Part shown: piece by piece, positions 13,161-20,619 of the stretch | How the letters are laid out: each line of letters starts with the position of its first letter | Numbering within the stretch: the stretch's first letter is position 1 | Assembly (NCBI GenBank): GCA_016296565.1 | Contig: JAEDJB010000011.1 | Span: forward strand, 1-23,926 | From: Oscillospiraceae bacterium | Lineage (GTDB): Bacteria; Bacillota; Clostridia; Oscillospirales; Oscillospiraceae | Direction: 5' to 3' | Length of the DNA: 23,926 nt | The notes under the pieces: generated by a model | What the model saw: the letters and a program-made list of their open reading frames with translations, nothing else | Database searches by the model: none | Told to the model about the DNA's origin: nothing | Made by a program: the position numbers and the translations under genes

Positions 13161-14132
13161 TCATTCCATCACCCGGATATCCTGCCCGGCGCAGTAGGGG
13201 TAGACGGTGAGAAAGTCCCGCTCCGGCCCCTTCGGTTCCAGGGCGATGGCGGTGACGCGGCTGTTTTCATAGGTCCGGTAGTAATAGACCCGCCGGGTCA
13301 GGTCCATGGAGCAGCTGTACCGAGTCGCCACCTCCAGCCCCGCCGGGGTACCCACCACCCCCGGAACCAGGGCTGCGTAGTCCAGGAGGTGAAACACCTG
13401 GGTAAGCCCCTCTTGCCCGCTGTGCACCGGGGGCAGATGGGCCTTGGCGAAAGCCGCCCGGAGAAACCGGGCAGGGGAGGTAAAGTCCCCCGGCAGCCCC
13501 AGGGTGCCGGCCCCCTGGATTCCCGGGTCCTGGCTCCACACCGGGGGCTGAGGGGAGAGGGCGCTGTGGGCCCTCCAGTTGGTCAGGTGCCAGGGAAAGT
13601 CCGGCTCGTTGGCCAGCACCCCCACGGGGTTGGGAAAGACCCGGCAGCCCTCCCGGGCAGGTTCCACAACGACAGCGTTTCCGCCGGCGTCCGCCAGCAT
13701 CCAGTGCAGGGCGGGGGCCGGCGTTTTGCCGTCCAGGGGCACGTCCACCAGCCGGAGGGTGTGCAGGGCCGCTGCCGCTTCCGCTGCGGTGTCGTGGCCG
13801 GACAGGGCCCAGAGGAGAAAGTCATAGGGGGCCAGGTTGGTTTTGCCCCCGGCAGGGTCGGGGGCGTACTGGGCGCAGCCGGGAAAGCCCAGGCTGACGC
13901 AGGCCAGCCCGGCCTCATTTATCCCCTCCGCCAGCACCGGGTGGCCGTGGATGAGGGTCCCCATCCCCAGCACAGCCCGGCGCAGGGGTTCCCGGATGCC
14001 GGAGGCACGGCCCAGATACCGGAACCCCCGGGGCAGCAGAAGAGGGGCCTGCTGAAAGGCGTGGGCCAGATCCAGCGTCCGCCCCAGAAAGCAAGTTCCG
14101 TCCCCCGTTTTCAGGTGCACAGCAGTCCCCAT
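13161..14132 (-). CDS. Choloylglycine hydrolase family protein lacking the nucleophile
   Basis: The 323-residue protein aligns well with bile salt hydrolases/penicillin V acylases, Ntn hydrolases that use Cys2 after Met removal. Seen and retained: R18 and D21 (GRTLD), N175 (VLANEP) and R225 (ARFLRAAF), plus the GINEAGL, TNLAPYDFLLW, LHWMLAD and GTLGLPGD blocks. Changed: the chain begins MGTAV, so position 2 is Gly instead of Cys, and position 82, normally Asn in LNFPG, is also Gly. Amide hydrolysis by the usual route is therefore unlikely. The ribosome binding site (GAGAGGG) lies inside a 52-nt palindromic repeat ending five bases upstream of the ATG. An in-frame upstream extension exists but runs through the repeat and a MITE-like element. 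It could be a pseudoenzyme or a binding protein. Confidence 0.82.
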   Translation of the reverse strand: MGTAVHLKTGDGTCFLGRTLDLAHAFQQAPLLLPRGFRYLGRASGIREPLRRAVLGMGTLIHGHPVLAEGINEAGLACVSLGFPGCAQYAPDPAGGKTNLAPYDFLLWALSGHDTAAEAAAALHTLRLVDVPLDGKTPAPALHWMLADAGGNAVVVEPAREGCRVFPNPVGVLANEPDFPWHLTNWRAHSALSPQPPVWSQDPGIQGAGTLGLPGDFTSPARFLRAAFAKAHLPPVHSGQEGLTQVFHLLDYAALVPGVVGTPAGLEVATRYSCSMDLTRRVYYYRTYENSRVTAIALEPKGPERDFLTVYPYCAGQDIRVME

Positions 14133-14137
14133 AAAAC

Positions 14138-14189
14138 AAACCCTCTCCCTGGTGAAATACACCTTAGTATTCCACCGGGAAGAGGGTTT
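14138..14189. repeat. 52-nt palindromic repeat, copy A
   Basis: The sequence runs from AAACCCTCTCCC to GGGAAGAGGGTTT and is itself an imperfect inverted repeat with about 23-nt arms. It is identical over all 52 nt to 14394-14445. On the minus strand it ends in GGGTTTGTTTT, so it can act as a terminator, and it supplies the ribosome binding site of the gene at 13161-14132. Confidence 0.92.
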
Positions 14190-14393
14190 GAGACTGTTGA
14201 AAAAGCCTCGCAGAGTTTGCTGCCCGCAGGCAGCAAAAACAACCCAATCATGTTCTCCGGCGGCGTGTACGTCGGAGAACATACTTCTCAGGCCGCAAGT
14301 GTGGGGGCCGTGCGCCAAGGGCGCACAGACCCTGCGCGCAGCGGACTGCTATCCCCTCTTGTCGGAAAAGGCTTTGCCTTTTTCGACAAGCTG
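14190..14393. mobile_element. MITE-like element (204 nt)
   Basis: The ends form imperfect inverted repeats: GACTGTTGAAAAAGCC at the left, and CAGCTTGTCGAAAAAGGC as the reverse of the right end. Inside is a perfect 10-bp hairpin arm pair (ATGTTCTCCG and CGGAGAACAT, about 14249-14281) and a GC-rich stem near 14311-14326. There is no coding capacity. The element sits between two identical 52-nt palindromes. The type and family are inferred from structure only. Confidence 0.6.
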
Positions 14394-14445
14394 AAACCCT
14401 CTCCCTGGTGAAATACACCTTAGTATTCCACCGGGAAGAGGGTTT
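14394..14445. repeat. 52-nt palindromic repeat, copy B
   Basis: This copy is exactly identical to 14138-14189. It lies nine bases after the DUF2935 stop codon on the minus strand and probably served as that gene's terminator, so it is likely the ancestral copy. Confidence 0.92.
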
Positions 14446-14454
14446 ATGTTTTCT

Positions 14455-15363
14455 TCAGGCCTCCAGCACCCGGGTGTAGTGGTTTGCCTCCCGCAGGACG
14501 TGGTCGGCCAGCAGGGGAAGAATGAGGGAGCGAATCCGGCAGGTCTCAATCCCCTGGACCCCTGCCCGCTTGAAGTCCCGGAACTTCTGGGTCAGGGCCA
14601 AGGCATTGCCGCCGTTGGGGGTCCCCTTGCAGCAGGCTCCCTGGGCGGCCTCCAGCAGCTGCCGGTAGTCCCCGGCAAAGCCGTCCGCCGTCTGGATGAG
14701 CTCCTCCTCGGTGGGGTCCAGCAGCCCCCGGATAAACAGGGCGTGCTCCATCATGATCTGGTTCCAGAAGCGCTCGCTCTCCAGAATCTCCTGGCGGCAG
14801 CAGACATCCTGGCCCGCCAGCTGCATCAGCTGGGTCCGGTAGAAGCGGGCCTCTCGGAGGATGTGCTCCAGCAGCAGGGGGTAGTTGGCGGTGGCGATGC
14901 AGCAGGACTGCACCTGCTGGAGCACCCGCTCCTTGAGGGCGATGAGCCGGTTCACCAGCTGTAAGGCCTCCTGGTTCAGCCGCCGCACCTGGCGCATCAG
15001 GGAGAGGGTGGTGCGCCGCTCCTGCCGGCAGTCATCTCCCCGGAGTTGGAGGGTCCGGGCGGTGAGCCGCCGGTTGATGGGGGTGCCGGTGAGCCGCTGG
15101 GTCTGCAGCTCGGCGCAGTCGGTAAAGGGGGTGACGAACTCTCCCGACTCCAGAGCGGGACAGCGCACCACAAAGTCACTGAGGGTAATCACCTGGGAGA
15201 GCAGCCCCTCCCACTTGTGCATGATCTCCTCGCTCTCCCGGGCCAGCCCCCCGCCGGGGGGCAGAAAGCCTACCTTGAGAAAGAAGGAATGTTCCTTCAT
15301 AATCCGGCCAAAAAACAGGTGCAGCTCCAGGGAGTCTGCAACAAAATCCTGGGTCCTGTCCAT
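14455..15363 (-). CDS. DUF2935 protein (ferritin-like helical metal-binding family)
   Basis: The 302-residue, mainly helical protein shows two similar halves typical of DUF2935. The first has LELHLFFGRIMKEHSFFL at about 12-29, and the second has ESERFWNQIMMEHALFIRGLL at about 195-215. Each pairs Glu and His residues in a way that fits a metal site in a four-helix bundle. The family occurs mainly in spore-forming Firmicutes; a Bacillus member has a solved structure with bound metal, but no agreed function. AGGAGG lies six bases before the ATG at 15363. The gene is monocistronic and ends at a palindromic repeat. Confidence 0.88.
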   Translation of the reverse strand: MDRTQDFVADSLELHLFFGRIMKEHSFFLKVGFLPPGGGLARESEEIMHKWEGLLSQVITLSDFVVRCPALESGEFVTPFTDCAELQTQRLTGTPINRRLTARTLQLRGDDCRQERRTTLSLMRQVRRLNQEALQLVNRLIALKERVLQQVQSCCIATANYPLLLEHILREARFYRTQLMQLAGQDVCCRQEILESERFWNQIMMEHALFIRGLLDPTEEELIQTADGFAGDYRQLLEAAQGACCKGTPNGGNALALTQKFRDFKRAGVQGIETCRIRSLILPLLADHVLREANHYTRVLEA

Positions 15364-15844
15364 AACGATCCTCCTCCATAGTCTGGGATACCTTCCCTGG
15401 ATAAAGGTCCGGTATCACAGGACAGTTTATGCGAAAAGGGAGGGGGAGGTGCACGAAAAAGAGCGCCGCTGGTGGGGCTGCCGCTTTCTCCTTGTGACGC
15501 CGTACTTCAAGCGCGCCCACCGGCTGGGCGCGCCTGGCGTGGGTCGGTACCCTTCGAGAGCGAGAACCAACGCGGAGAGTTTCCCCAACCCCTTGGCTCC
15601 CCCTCTGGGGGAGCTGTCAGCGAAGCTGACTGAGAGGGCGCACACCTGCCTGGAGGGTCCCTCCACCCAAAGGGCGGGAGCAAGCCCCCGCCCTACAGGC
15701 ATTCCCCCAACCCCCTGTAGGGGCGGCTGTGTTACCCCGCCCAACGCTGGGGGCCCCGCCGGAGGTGCGTCCTTTGGGACAGGCGAAAAAGAGCGCCGCA
15801 GATTGTTCTGCGGCGCTCTTGCTGAATGTGGTGGGATTGAAAGA
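15364..15844. repeat. Gene-free repeat-rich intergenic region
   Basis: This 481-nt stretch has no credible gene. It holds module B inverted (15511-15555), module A (15591-15638, CTCCCC ... GGAGCTGTCAGCGAAGCTGA), module C (15673-15696) and a TAGGGGCGGCTGTGTTACCCCGCC-type palindrome (about 15717-15745). A short CGAAAAAGAGCGCCGC motif occurs at about 15454 and again at about 15784. The same modules are scattered elsewhere in the window, so this looks like a cluster of dispersed non-coding repeats. Confidence 0.8.
15787..15822 (-). terminator. Terminator of the EF-G-like gene
   Basis: AAGAGCGCCGCAGA (15789-15802) pairs perfectly with TCTGCGGCGCTCTT (15807-15820) around TTGT. On the minus strand the stem runs into TTTTTCG. 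Confidence 0.92.
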
Positions 15845-17920
15845 TCAGCCTTCGTCCTGGATGTCCTTGGCGTCCTGGATGGCCTTGTCCCGGGCAGCGG
15901 GGGGAGCCTCCTCATAGCGCACGAAGTGGAAGGAGAAGGAGCCGCGGCTCTGGGTGATGGAGCGCAGGTCGATGGCGTAGGAGGTCATCTCAGCCATGGG
16001 AACCTCAGCTTCCAGGATCTGCTCGCCGTCGCCGGTGGGGTTCATGCCCATGACGCGGCCGCGGCGCTTGTTCAGGTCGCCCATCACGTCGCCCAGGTAG
16101 CTGTCGGGGATGGTGACCTTCAGCTCGCCGATGGGCTCCAGAATGGTGGGGTTGGCGTTGGCGATGCCTTCCTTGTAGGCCAGCTGAGCAGCGGTCTTAA
16201 AGGCCATTTCGTTGGAGTCCACGGGGTGATAGGAGCCGTCGTACAGGGTGGCCTTCAGGCCAACCAGAGGATAGCCGGCCAGAACGCCCCGGTTGGCGGC
16301 GTCCCGCAGGCCCTTTTCCACGGCGGGGAAGAAGTTCTTGGGCACGCTGCCGCCGAAGACCTCCTCGGCGAAGATCATTTCCTCGGACTCCTGCTGGGGC
16401 TCGAAGCGGATCCACACGTCGCCGAACTGGCCGGAACCGCCGGTCTGCTTCTTGTGGCGGCCGTGGGCCTCCACCTTCTTCTTGATGGCCTCGCGGTAGG
16501 GCACGCGGGCGGGGCTCAGCTCAGCCTCCACGCCGAAGCGGCTCTTCAGGCGGGACACCAGCACGTCCAGCTGCATGTCGCCGGCGCCGGAGAGGACCAC
16601 CTGACGGGTCTCGGCGTTGTTGACCACGGAGAAGGAGGGATCTTCCTCGTTCATGCGGGCCAGGCCTGCGGCCACCTTGTCGTCCTGGCCGCGGGTCTTG
16701 GGAGCGATGGCCTTGGAGTAGCAGGGCTCTGCGAAGGGGATGCCCTTCAGGGCAACCACCTTACGGGTGTCGCACAGGGTGTCGCCGGTCTTGACCTTGT
16801 CCATCTTGCCGATGGCGCCGATGTCGCCGCAGGTGAGCTCCTTGACCTCCTCGGCCTTCTTGCCGGTCATCTTGTACAGGCGGCCCAGCTTTTCAGCGGC
16901 GCCGGTGCGGGCGTTGACCAGGGGCAGGTCGGAGGTGATGACGCCGGAGAGGACCTTGATCATGGAGTACTTGCCGTACTGATCGGAGATGGTCTTGAAC
17001 ACGAAGGCGGTGGGCACGCCGCCGGGGGAGACCACGAAGTCCTCGGTCTCGCCGTCCTGACGGGTGGCCTTGTGGTAGTTGCCCTCCATGGGGTTGGGCA
17101 GCAGGTCAGCGATATAGTCCATCAGCATCAGGGAGCCGATGCAGTTGACAGCGGAGCCGAAGAGAACGGGGAACATGGACAGCTCCCGGACGCCCTGGCG
17201 CAGGCCCTGGATCATCTCGGCATAGGTGAAGTCCTCGCCGCCGAAGTACTTGTCCATCATTTCCTCGGAGGTCTCGGCAACGGACTCCTTCAGAGCCTCG
17301 TTGAACTCGGAAACCACGGAGGCCTTGTCCTCGGGGATGTCCACTTCCACCCGCTTGTAGTCCTGCAGCTCATAGGCGCGCTTGTTGAGCACGTCGATGA
17401 GGCCGGTGGTCACCTTGGCCTCGTCCCACATGGGAACCACCAGGGGAGCGATCTTGTTGCCATAGCGCTCACGCAGGGCGTTGAAGGTGGCGTTGTAGTC
17501 GCTGTTCTCCTCGTCGATCTTGGAGATATAGATGAAGCGAGGCATGTTGCGCTCCTCGCAATACTTCCAGACTTTTTCAAAGCCAACGGAAATGCCGTCC
17601 TTGGCGGAGCAGACGATGATGGCGGCGTCGGCGGCCCGCAGAGCCTCCATAACCTCGCCGGAGAAATCGAATGCGCCGGGGGTGTCCAGCAGATTGATCT
17701 TGCAGCCCTTGTATTCCAGAGGGGCCACAGCCATGGAAATGGAGATTTGGCGGCGGATCTCCTCGGGATCGTAGTCGCAGACCGTGTTGCCGTCCGCACT
17801 TCTGCCCATGCGGTTGATTGCGTTGGTCATAAACAGCAAACTCTCGGCCAGGGCGGTCTTGCCGCTGCCGCTATGCCCCACCAGGCAGACATTACGGATG
17901 TTTTGTACAGAATAACTCAT
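15845..17920 (-). CDS. Elongation factor G-like translational GTPase (paralogue)
   Basis: The 691-residue protein has the five-domain EF-G layout. The P-loop is GHSGSGKT (15-22) in place of the classical AHIDAGKT. The G3 motif is DTPGAFDF (79-86), with Ala83 where EF-G has the catalytic His, and G4 is SKID (133-136). The domain IV loop reads GRHKKQTGGSGQFGDVW. These changes mark the EF-G-like/FusA2 branch rather than the housekeeping FusA. No ribosomal str-operon genes lie nearby, which supports the paralogue call. Such proteins bind ribosomes, but their roles vary and are often unknown. The gene has a strong promoter, a leader of about 125 nt and its own terminator. Confidence 0.93.
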   Translation of the reverse strand: MSYSVQNIRNVCLVGHSGSGKTALAESLLFMTNAINRMGRSADGNTVCDYDPEEIRRQISISMAVAPLEYKGCKINLLDTPGAFDFSGEVMEALRAADAAIIVCSAKDGISVGFEKVWKYCEERNMPRFIYISKIDEENSDYNATFNALRERYGNKIAPLVVPMWDEAKVTTGLIDVLNKRAYELQDYKRVEVDIPEDKASVVSEFNEALKESVAETSEEMMDKYFGGEDFTYAEMIQGLRQGVRELSMFPVLFGSAVNCIGSLMLMDYIADLLPNPMEGNYHKATRQDGETEDFVVSPGGVPTAFVFKTISDQYGKYSMIKVLSGVITSDLPLVNARTGAAEKLGRLYKMTGKKAEEVKELTCGDIGAIGKMDKVKTGDTLCDTRKVVALKGIPFAEPCYSKAIAPKTRGQDDKVAAGLARMNEEDPSFSVVNNAETRQVVLSGAGDMQLDVLVSRLKSRFGVEAELSPARVPYREAIKKKVEAHGRHKKQTGGSGQFGDVWIRFEPQQESEEMIFAEEVFGGSVPKNFFPAVEKGLRDAANRGVLAGYPLVGLKATLYDGSYHPVDSNEMAFKTAAQLAYKEGIANANPTILEPIGELKVTIPDSYLGDVMGDLNKRRGRVMGMNPTGDGEQILEAEVPMAEMTSYAIDLRSITQSRGSFSFHFVRYEEAPPAARDKAIQDAKDIQDEG

Positions 17921-18054
17921 AACAATGTTCTCTCCTTACTTCAAATAGGGAGGACGGAAGGAACCAACGTGTGGGCGGGGATTGCTTCCGTGCTTCCAAC
18001 GGGGCGGGATGAATTCTCCCGTACCATAACGGGGTCATTATCTCCATAGGGTAA

Positions 18055-18083
18055 AGTATACAACAAGACCGGCGGGCTGACAA
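18055..18083 (-). promoter_or_regulatory. Strong sigma-A promoter of the EF-G-like gene
   Basis: On the minus strand TTGTCA (18083-18078), a 17-bp spacer and TATACT (18060-18055) are near consensus. An AT-rich stretch directly upstream (about 18084-18115) resembles an UP element. The leader to the start codon is about 125 nt with no recognised riboswitch. Confidence 0.72.
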
Positions 18084-18135
18084 CACATAAAATATATTTT
18101 TTACGAAAAAGCCATAAAAAAACAGTCACGTGCAA

Positions 18136-18807
18136 TCAATTTTCCGGCGTAGCGGCGGGAATTTCCCGGATTTCGCCGGTGTCAAGGGCCACAGAAAAGA
18201 GGGCGGCGGCCTGACCCTGGCTGTCCCGGGCGGCAAAAAGCCAGGCGGTTCCGTTCTCGCTGAGCCCTTGGGGGGAGAGGGCCAGGTCCCGATCTTCCCG
18301 GTTCAGAAAGTCCCGCAGCAGCTCTTCCGCCTGGTCCTGAGTGAGGGCAGAGGGGCTGGCCTCCGGCGCGGCAGAGGCGGACTCCTGGGAATATTCTTCG
18401 TTGGTTTTCAGGTTTACTCCGCTGTCCTCCATGGGGCCCTGCTCCATCACGGCGCTGTCCGGGGCGGCGGCAGATTCGGCGCTCTCCCCAAGCCCGGGCA
18501 GCTGCACCGCTCCCCAGATCACCAGAGCCAGCACCGCGGCGGCAGCCAGGGATAGCCAGGCCCGGCGGGGGCGTCTGGCAGGGCGGGGTTCCTTCCGCAC
18601 TCCGTCCAGAATGGCTTTGGCAACGGCCGGCGGCGGTTCGGCGGCCCAGGCCTGAAGGGCCTTTTGGGTCTCCTCCAGCTCCCGGGCGTACTGGCGGCAG
18701 CGGGGGCAGGCAGCCAGGTGGTCCTCCAGCTGCCGGGCTTCCTCTTGGGTCAGGGGGCCGTCCAGCCGGGCGCTGAGCAGCTCTTCCCAGTGTTCACAGG
18801 GGTTCAT
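18136..18807 (-). CDS. Zinc-finger anti-sigma factor
   Basis: The 223-residue protein begins with a ZAS-type zinc-binding anti-sigma domain, with H30, C34 and C37 in HxxxCxxC. One membrane segment follows (about 83-103). The outer part (about 105-223) is Ser/Ala/Glu-rich and ends in a small strand-rich region (TAWLFAARDSQGQAAALFSVALDTGEI). It should bind and silence the ECF sigma factor encoded just upstream until an envelope signal releases it. The ATG overlaps the sigma stop codon (ATGA), indicating translational coupling. No strong terminator is visible downstream. Confidence 0.9.
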   Translation of the reverse strand: MNPCEHWEELLSARLDGPLTQEEARQLEDHLAACPRCRQYARELEETQKALQAWAAEPPPAVAKAILDGVRKEPRPARRPRRAWLSLAAAAVLALVIWGAVQLPGLGESAESAAAPDSAVMEQGPMEDSGVNLKTNEEYSQESASAAPEASPSALTQDQAEELLRDFLNREDRDLALSPQGLSENGTAWLFAARDSQGQAAALFSVALDTGEIREIPAATPEN

Positions 18808-19403
18808 GGCGTCCCGCCTCCTTTCCCATTCTTAGACGCGGGGGGCGCAAAAAGGTTCCCCTCCGCCAGCAGATCCCGCAGGGCCCGCCGTGCCCGGGAG
18901 AGCCGGGAGCGGACGGTGCCCACCGGCAGGTCCAGGGCCTGGGCAATGGCCTGGTAGTCCAGCCCTTGAACCTCCCGCAGCAGCAGAATGGTCCGGGCCT
19001 GCTCCGGGAGCTTTTCCATGGCCTCGGTCAAAGCCTGCTGCCGCTCCCGGCTCAGAACTTCCTCCTCCGGGGAGGGGGCGGCATCGGACACCGGGGGCAG
19101 GTCCGGGTCGTCCAGGGACCGGTCCTCCCGGCACTTTCCCTGGCGGCGGAGAAAGTCGGTGCAGGCGTTCCGGGTCAGCCGGTACAGCCAGGTGGAGAAG
19201 GCGGCCTCCCCCCGGAAGGCGGGCAGACCCCGCCAGGCCTTGAGAAAGACCGTCTGGGTGATCTCCTCCGCGTCGTGGTGGCTGCCGGTGAGGCGGAGGG
19301 CCAGAGTATACACCGTTTTCTGGTGGGTGAGGACCAGCTCCTCAAAGGCCTGGACCTCCCCCCGGCGGGCCCGGTCCACCAGCTGCTTATCCCCGGTCCT
19401 CAT
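18804..19403 (-). CDS. ECF-type RNA polymerase sigma factor
   Basis: The 199-residue protein has sigma region 2 (AFEELVLTHQKTVYTLALRLTG, then DAEEITQTVFLKAWRGL and FSTWLYRLTRNACTDFLR). Region 4 is ARTILLLREVQGLDYQAIAQALDLPVGTVRSRLSRARRAL. It resembles RpoE/SigW-type stress sigma factors. The ATG at 19403 overlaps the end of dusB by 17 bases and has only a weak site, so its expression probably depends on translation of dusB. Its partner anti-sigma gene follows with a 4-base overlap. The target promoter motif was not found in this window. Confidence 0.94.
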   Translation of the reverse strand: MRTGDKQLVDRARRGEVQAFEELVLTHQKTVYTLALRLTGSHHDAEEITQTVFLKAWRGLPAFRGEAAFSTWLYRLTRNACTDFLRRQGKCREDRSLDDPDLPPVSDAAPSPEEEVLSRERQQALTEAMEKLPEQARTILLLREVQGLDYQAIAQALDLPVGTVRSRLSRARRALRDLLAEGNLFAPPASKNGKGGGTP

Positions 19404-20379
19404 GGGCGTCCCTCAGCTCCCGCTTGATCCCCGCGGTGACCCGGTACACGTCCTCCAGGGTGGTGATCTTGGAGATCTCCCCCTTCCAGTACCCGGCGTA
19501 GGGGACCCCCTTCAGGTACCAGGCGTAGTGCTTCCGGGCCTCCAGACAGGCGATTTTTTCGCTCTTGTATTGGGCGGCCAGCTCAAACTGCCGCACGGCG
19601 GTGTCGCACCGCTGGGCCAGAGGGGGCAGGGGAGGGATCTCCTCTCCCGCCAGGGCGGCCTTGGCCTGCTGGAAGATCCAGGGGTTTCCGAACACCCCCC
19701 GGGCGATCATCACCCCGTCGGCCCCGGTGTACCGGAGGATGCGGGCGGCGTCCTGACCGGAGAACACGTCCCCGTTGGCGATCACCGGGATGGACAGGGC
19801 GTTCTTCATCTCCCGGATGTAGTCCCAGTTGGCAGTGCCCCCGTACATCTGCACCTTGGTCCGGCCGTGGAGGGTGATGGCGGCCACCCCCAGCTTTTCC
19901 AGCTCCCTGGCCAGCTCCAGGCAGACGATGCTGCCCTTGTCCCAGCCCAGGCGCATTTTCACGGTGACGGGCTTGCCTCCGGCCCCCCGGATGGCGGCCT
20001 CCGCCACCCGGCAGGCCTTGTCCGGGTCCCGGAGCAGGCCGGAGCCGTCCCCGTTGTTGGCCACCTTGGGCACGGGGCAGCCCATGTTGATGTCCAGAAT
20101 GTCCGCCCCGGAGGCCTCCAGAGCCAGCCCGGCGGCCTGCTCCATGCAGGCCGGGTCGCTGCCGAAAATCTGGACCCCGGCGGGGTGCTCCCCCTCCTCC
20201 AGCCGGAGCAGGGGAATGGTCTTTTTGTCCTGGTAGCACAGGGCCTTGGCGCTGACCATCTCCGTGAGGGTGTAGGCCGCGCCCAGCTCCCGGCAGATGT
20301 GCCGGAAGGCGATGTCCGTCACCCCCGCCATGGGGGCCAGGACCAGGGGCGGGTCAATGTGTACCGATCCGATCTGCAC
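19387..20379 (-). CDS. dusB: tRNA-dihydrouridine synthase DusB
   Basis: The 330-residue flavoenzyme reduces uridine to dihydrouridine in tRNA using FMN and NADPH. It shows LAPMAGVTD at 14-22, the catalytic C101 in NMGCPVPKV, KMRLGWD, LHGRT and the phosphate-binding GANGDVFS-like and GVMIARG motifs of the NifR3/DusB family. The start is GTG at 20379, after AGAGGTG; no better ATG is near. It is first in an operon with an ECF sigma and anti-sigma pair and has a clear sigma-A promoter. The combination of a housekeeping tRNA enzyme with a stress sigma factor is notable but may simply be read-through organisation. Confidence 0.95.
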   Translation of the reverse strand: MQIGSVHIDPPLVLAPMAGVTDIAFRHICRELGAAYTLTEMVSAKALCYQDKKTIPLLRLEEGEHPAGVQIFGSDPACMEQAAGLALEASGADILDINMGCPVPKVANNGDGSGLLRDPDKACRVAEAAIRGAGGKPVTVKMRLGWDKGSIVCLELARELEKLGVAAITLHGRTKVQMYGGTANWDYIREMKNALSIPVIANGDVFSGQDAARILRYTGADGVMIARGVFGNPWIFQQAKAALAGEEIPPLPPLAQRCDTAVRQFELAAQYKSEKIACLEARKHYAWYLKGVPYAGYWKGEISKITTLEDVYRVTAGIKRELRDAHEDRG

Positions 20380-20420
20380 GGCGGCTCACCTCTTTCCGTT
20401 GGGTTCATACAGTAACCCCC

Positions 20421-20450
20421 ATGATACCATAGATTGCACAATTCTGACAA
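20421..20450 (-). promoter_or_regulatory. Sigma-A promoter of the dusB-sigma-anti-sigma operon
   Basis: On the minus strand TTGTCA (20450-20445), an 18-bp spacer and TATCAT (20426-20421) preceded by TGG lie about 42 bases upstream of the GTG start. Confidence 0.7.
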
Positions 20451-20467
20451 GGCCGCCGGGCGGGGAG

Positions 20468-20491
20468 TCCCTTTTAACTTAAAATGTTGGT
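20468..20491 (+). repeat. Left terminal inverted repeat of the AT-rich island
   Basis: TCCCTTTTAACTTAA followed by AATGTTGGT matches the reverse complement of 22128-22151 at 22 of 24 positions. It marks an abrupt change from GC-rich to AT-rich sequence. Confidence 0.88.
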
Positions 20492-20583
20492 GAGTTCAAT
20501 TCCAGCATTTTTACCAAAACGGTGCCAAAATAGCATTAAAAAGAAACAGGCAGAAGGCCCTTTCTAACGGATATTTATTGTGA

Positions 20584-20589
20584 TATACT
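20584..20589 (+). promoter_or_regulatory. Extended -10 promoter of the cargo gene
   Basis: TATACT preceded by TGA lies 30 bases upstream of the ATG at 20620. No strong -35 is visible. The promoter lies inside the inverted repeats, so the cargo carries its own expression signal. Confidence 0.5.
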
Positions 20590-20619
20590 ACCCTCAGCAC
20601 CACAGGATGGGGGAATATT

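Noticed and set aside
14885..18049. A 1054-codon open frame on the plus strand
   Set aside because: It runs antisense through the DUF2935 and EF-G-like genes and the repeats between them. Its Gly/Leu/Val/His-rich translation is typical of an antisense frame in GC-rich DNA.
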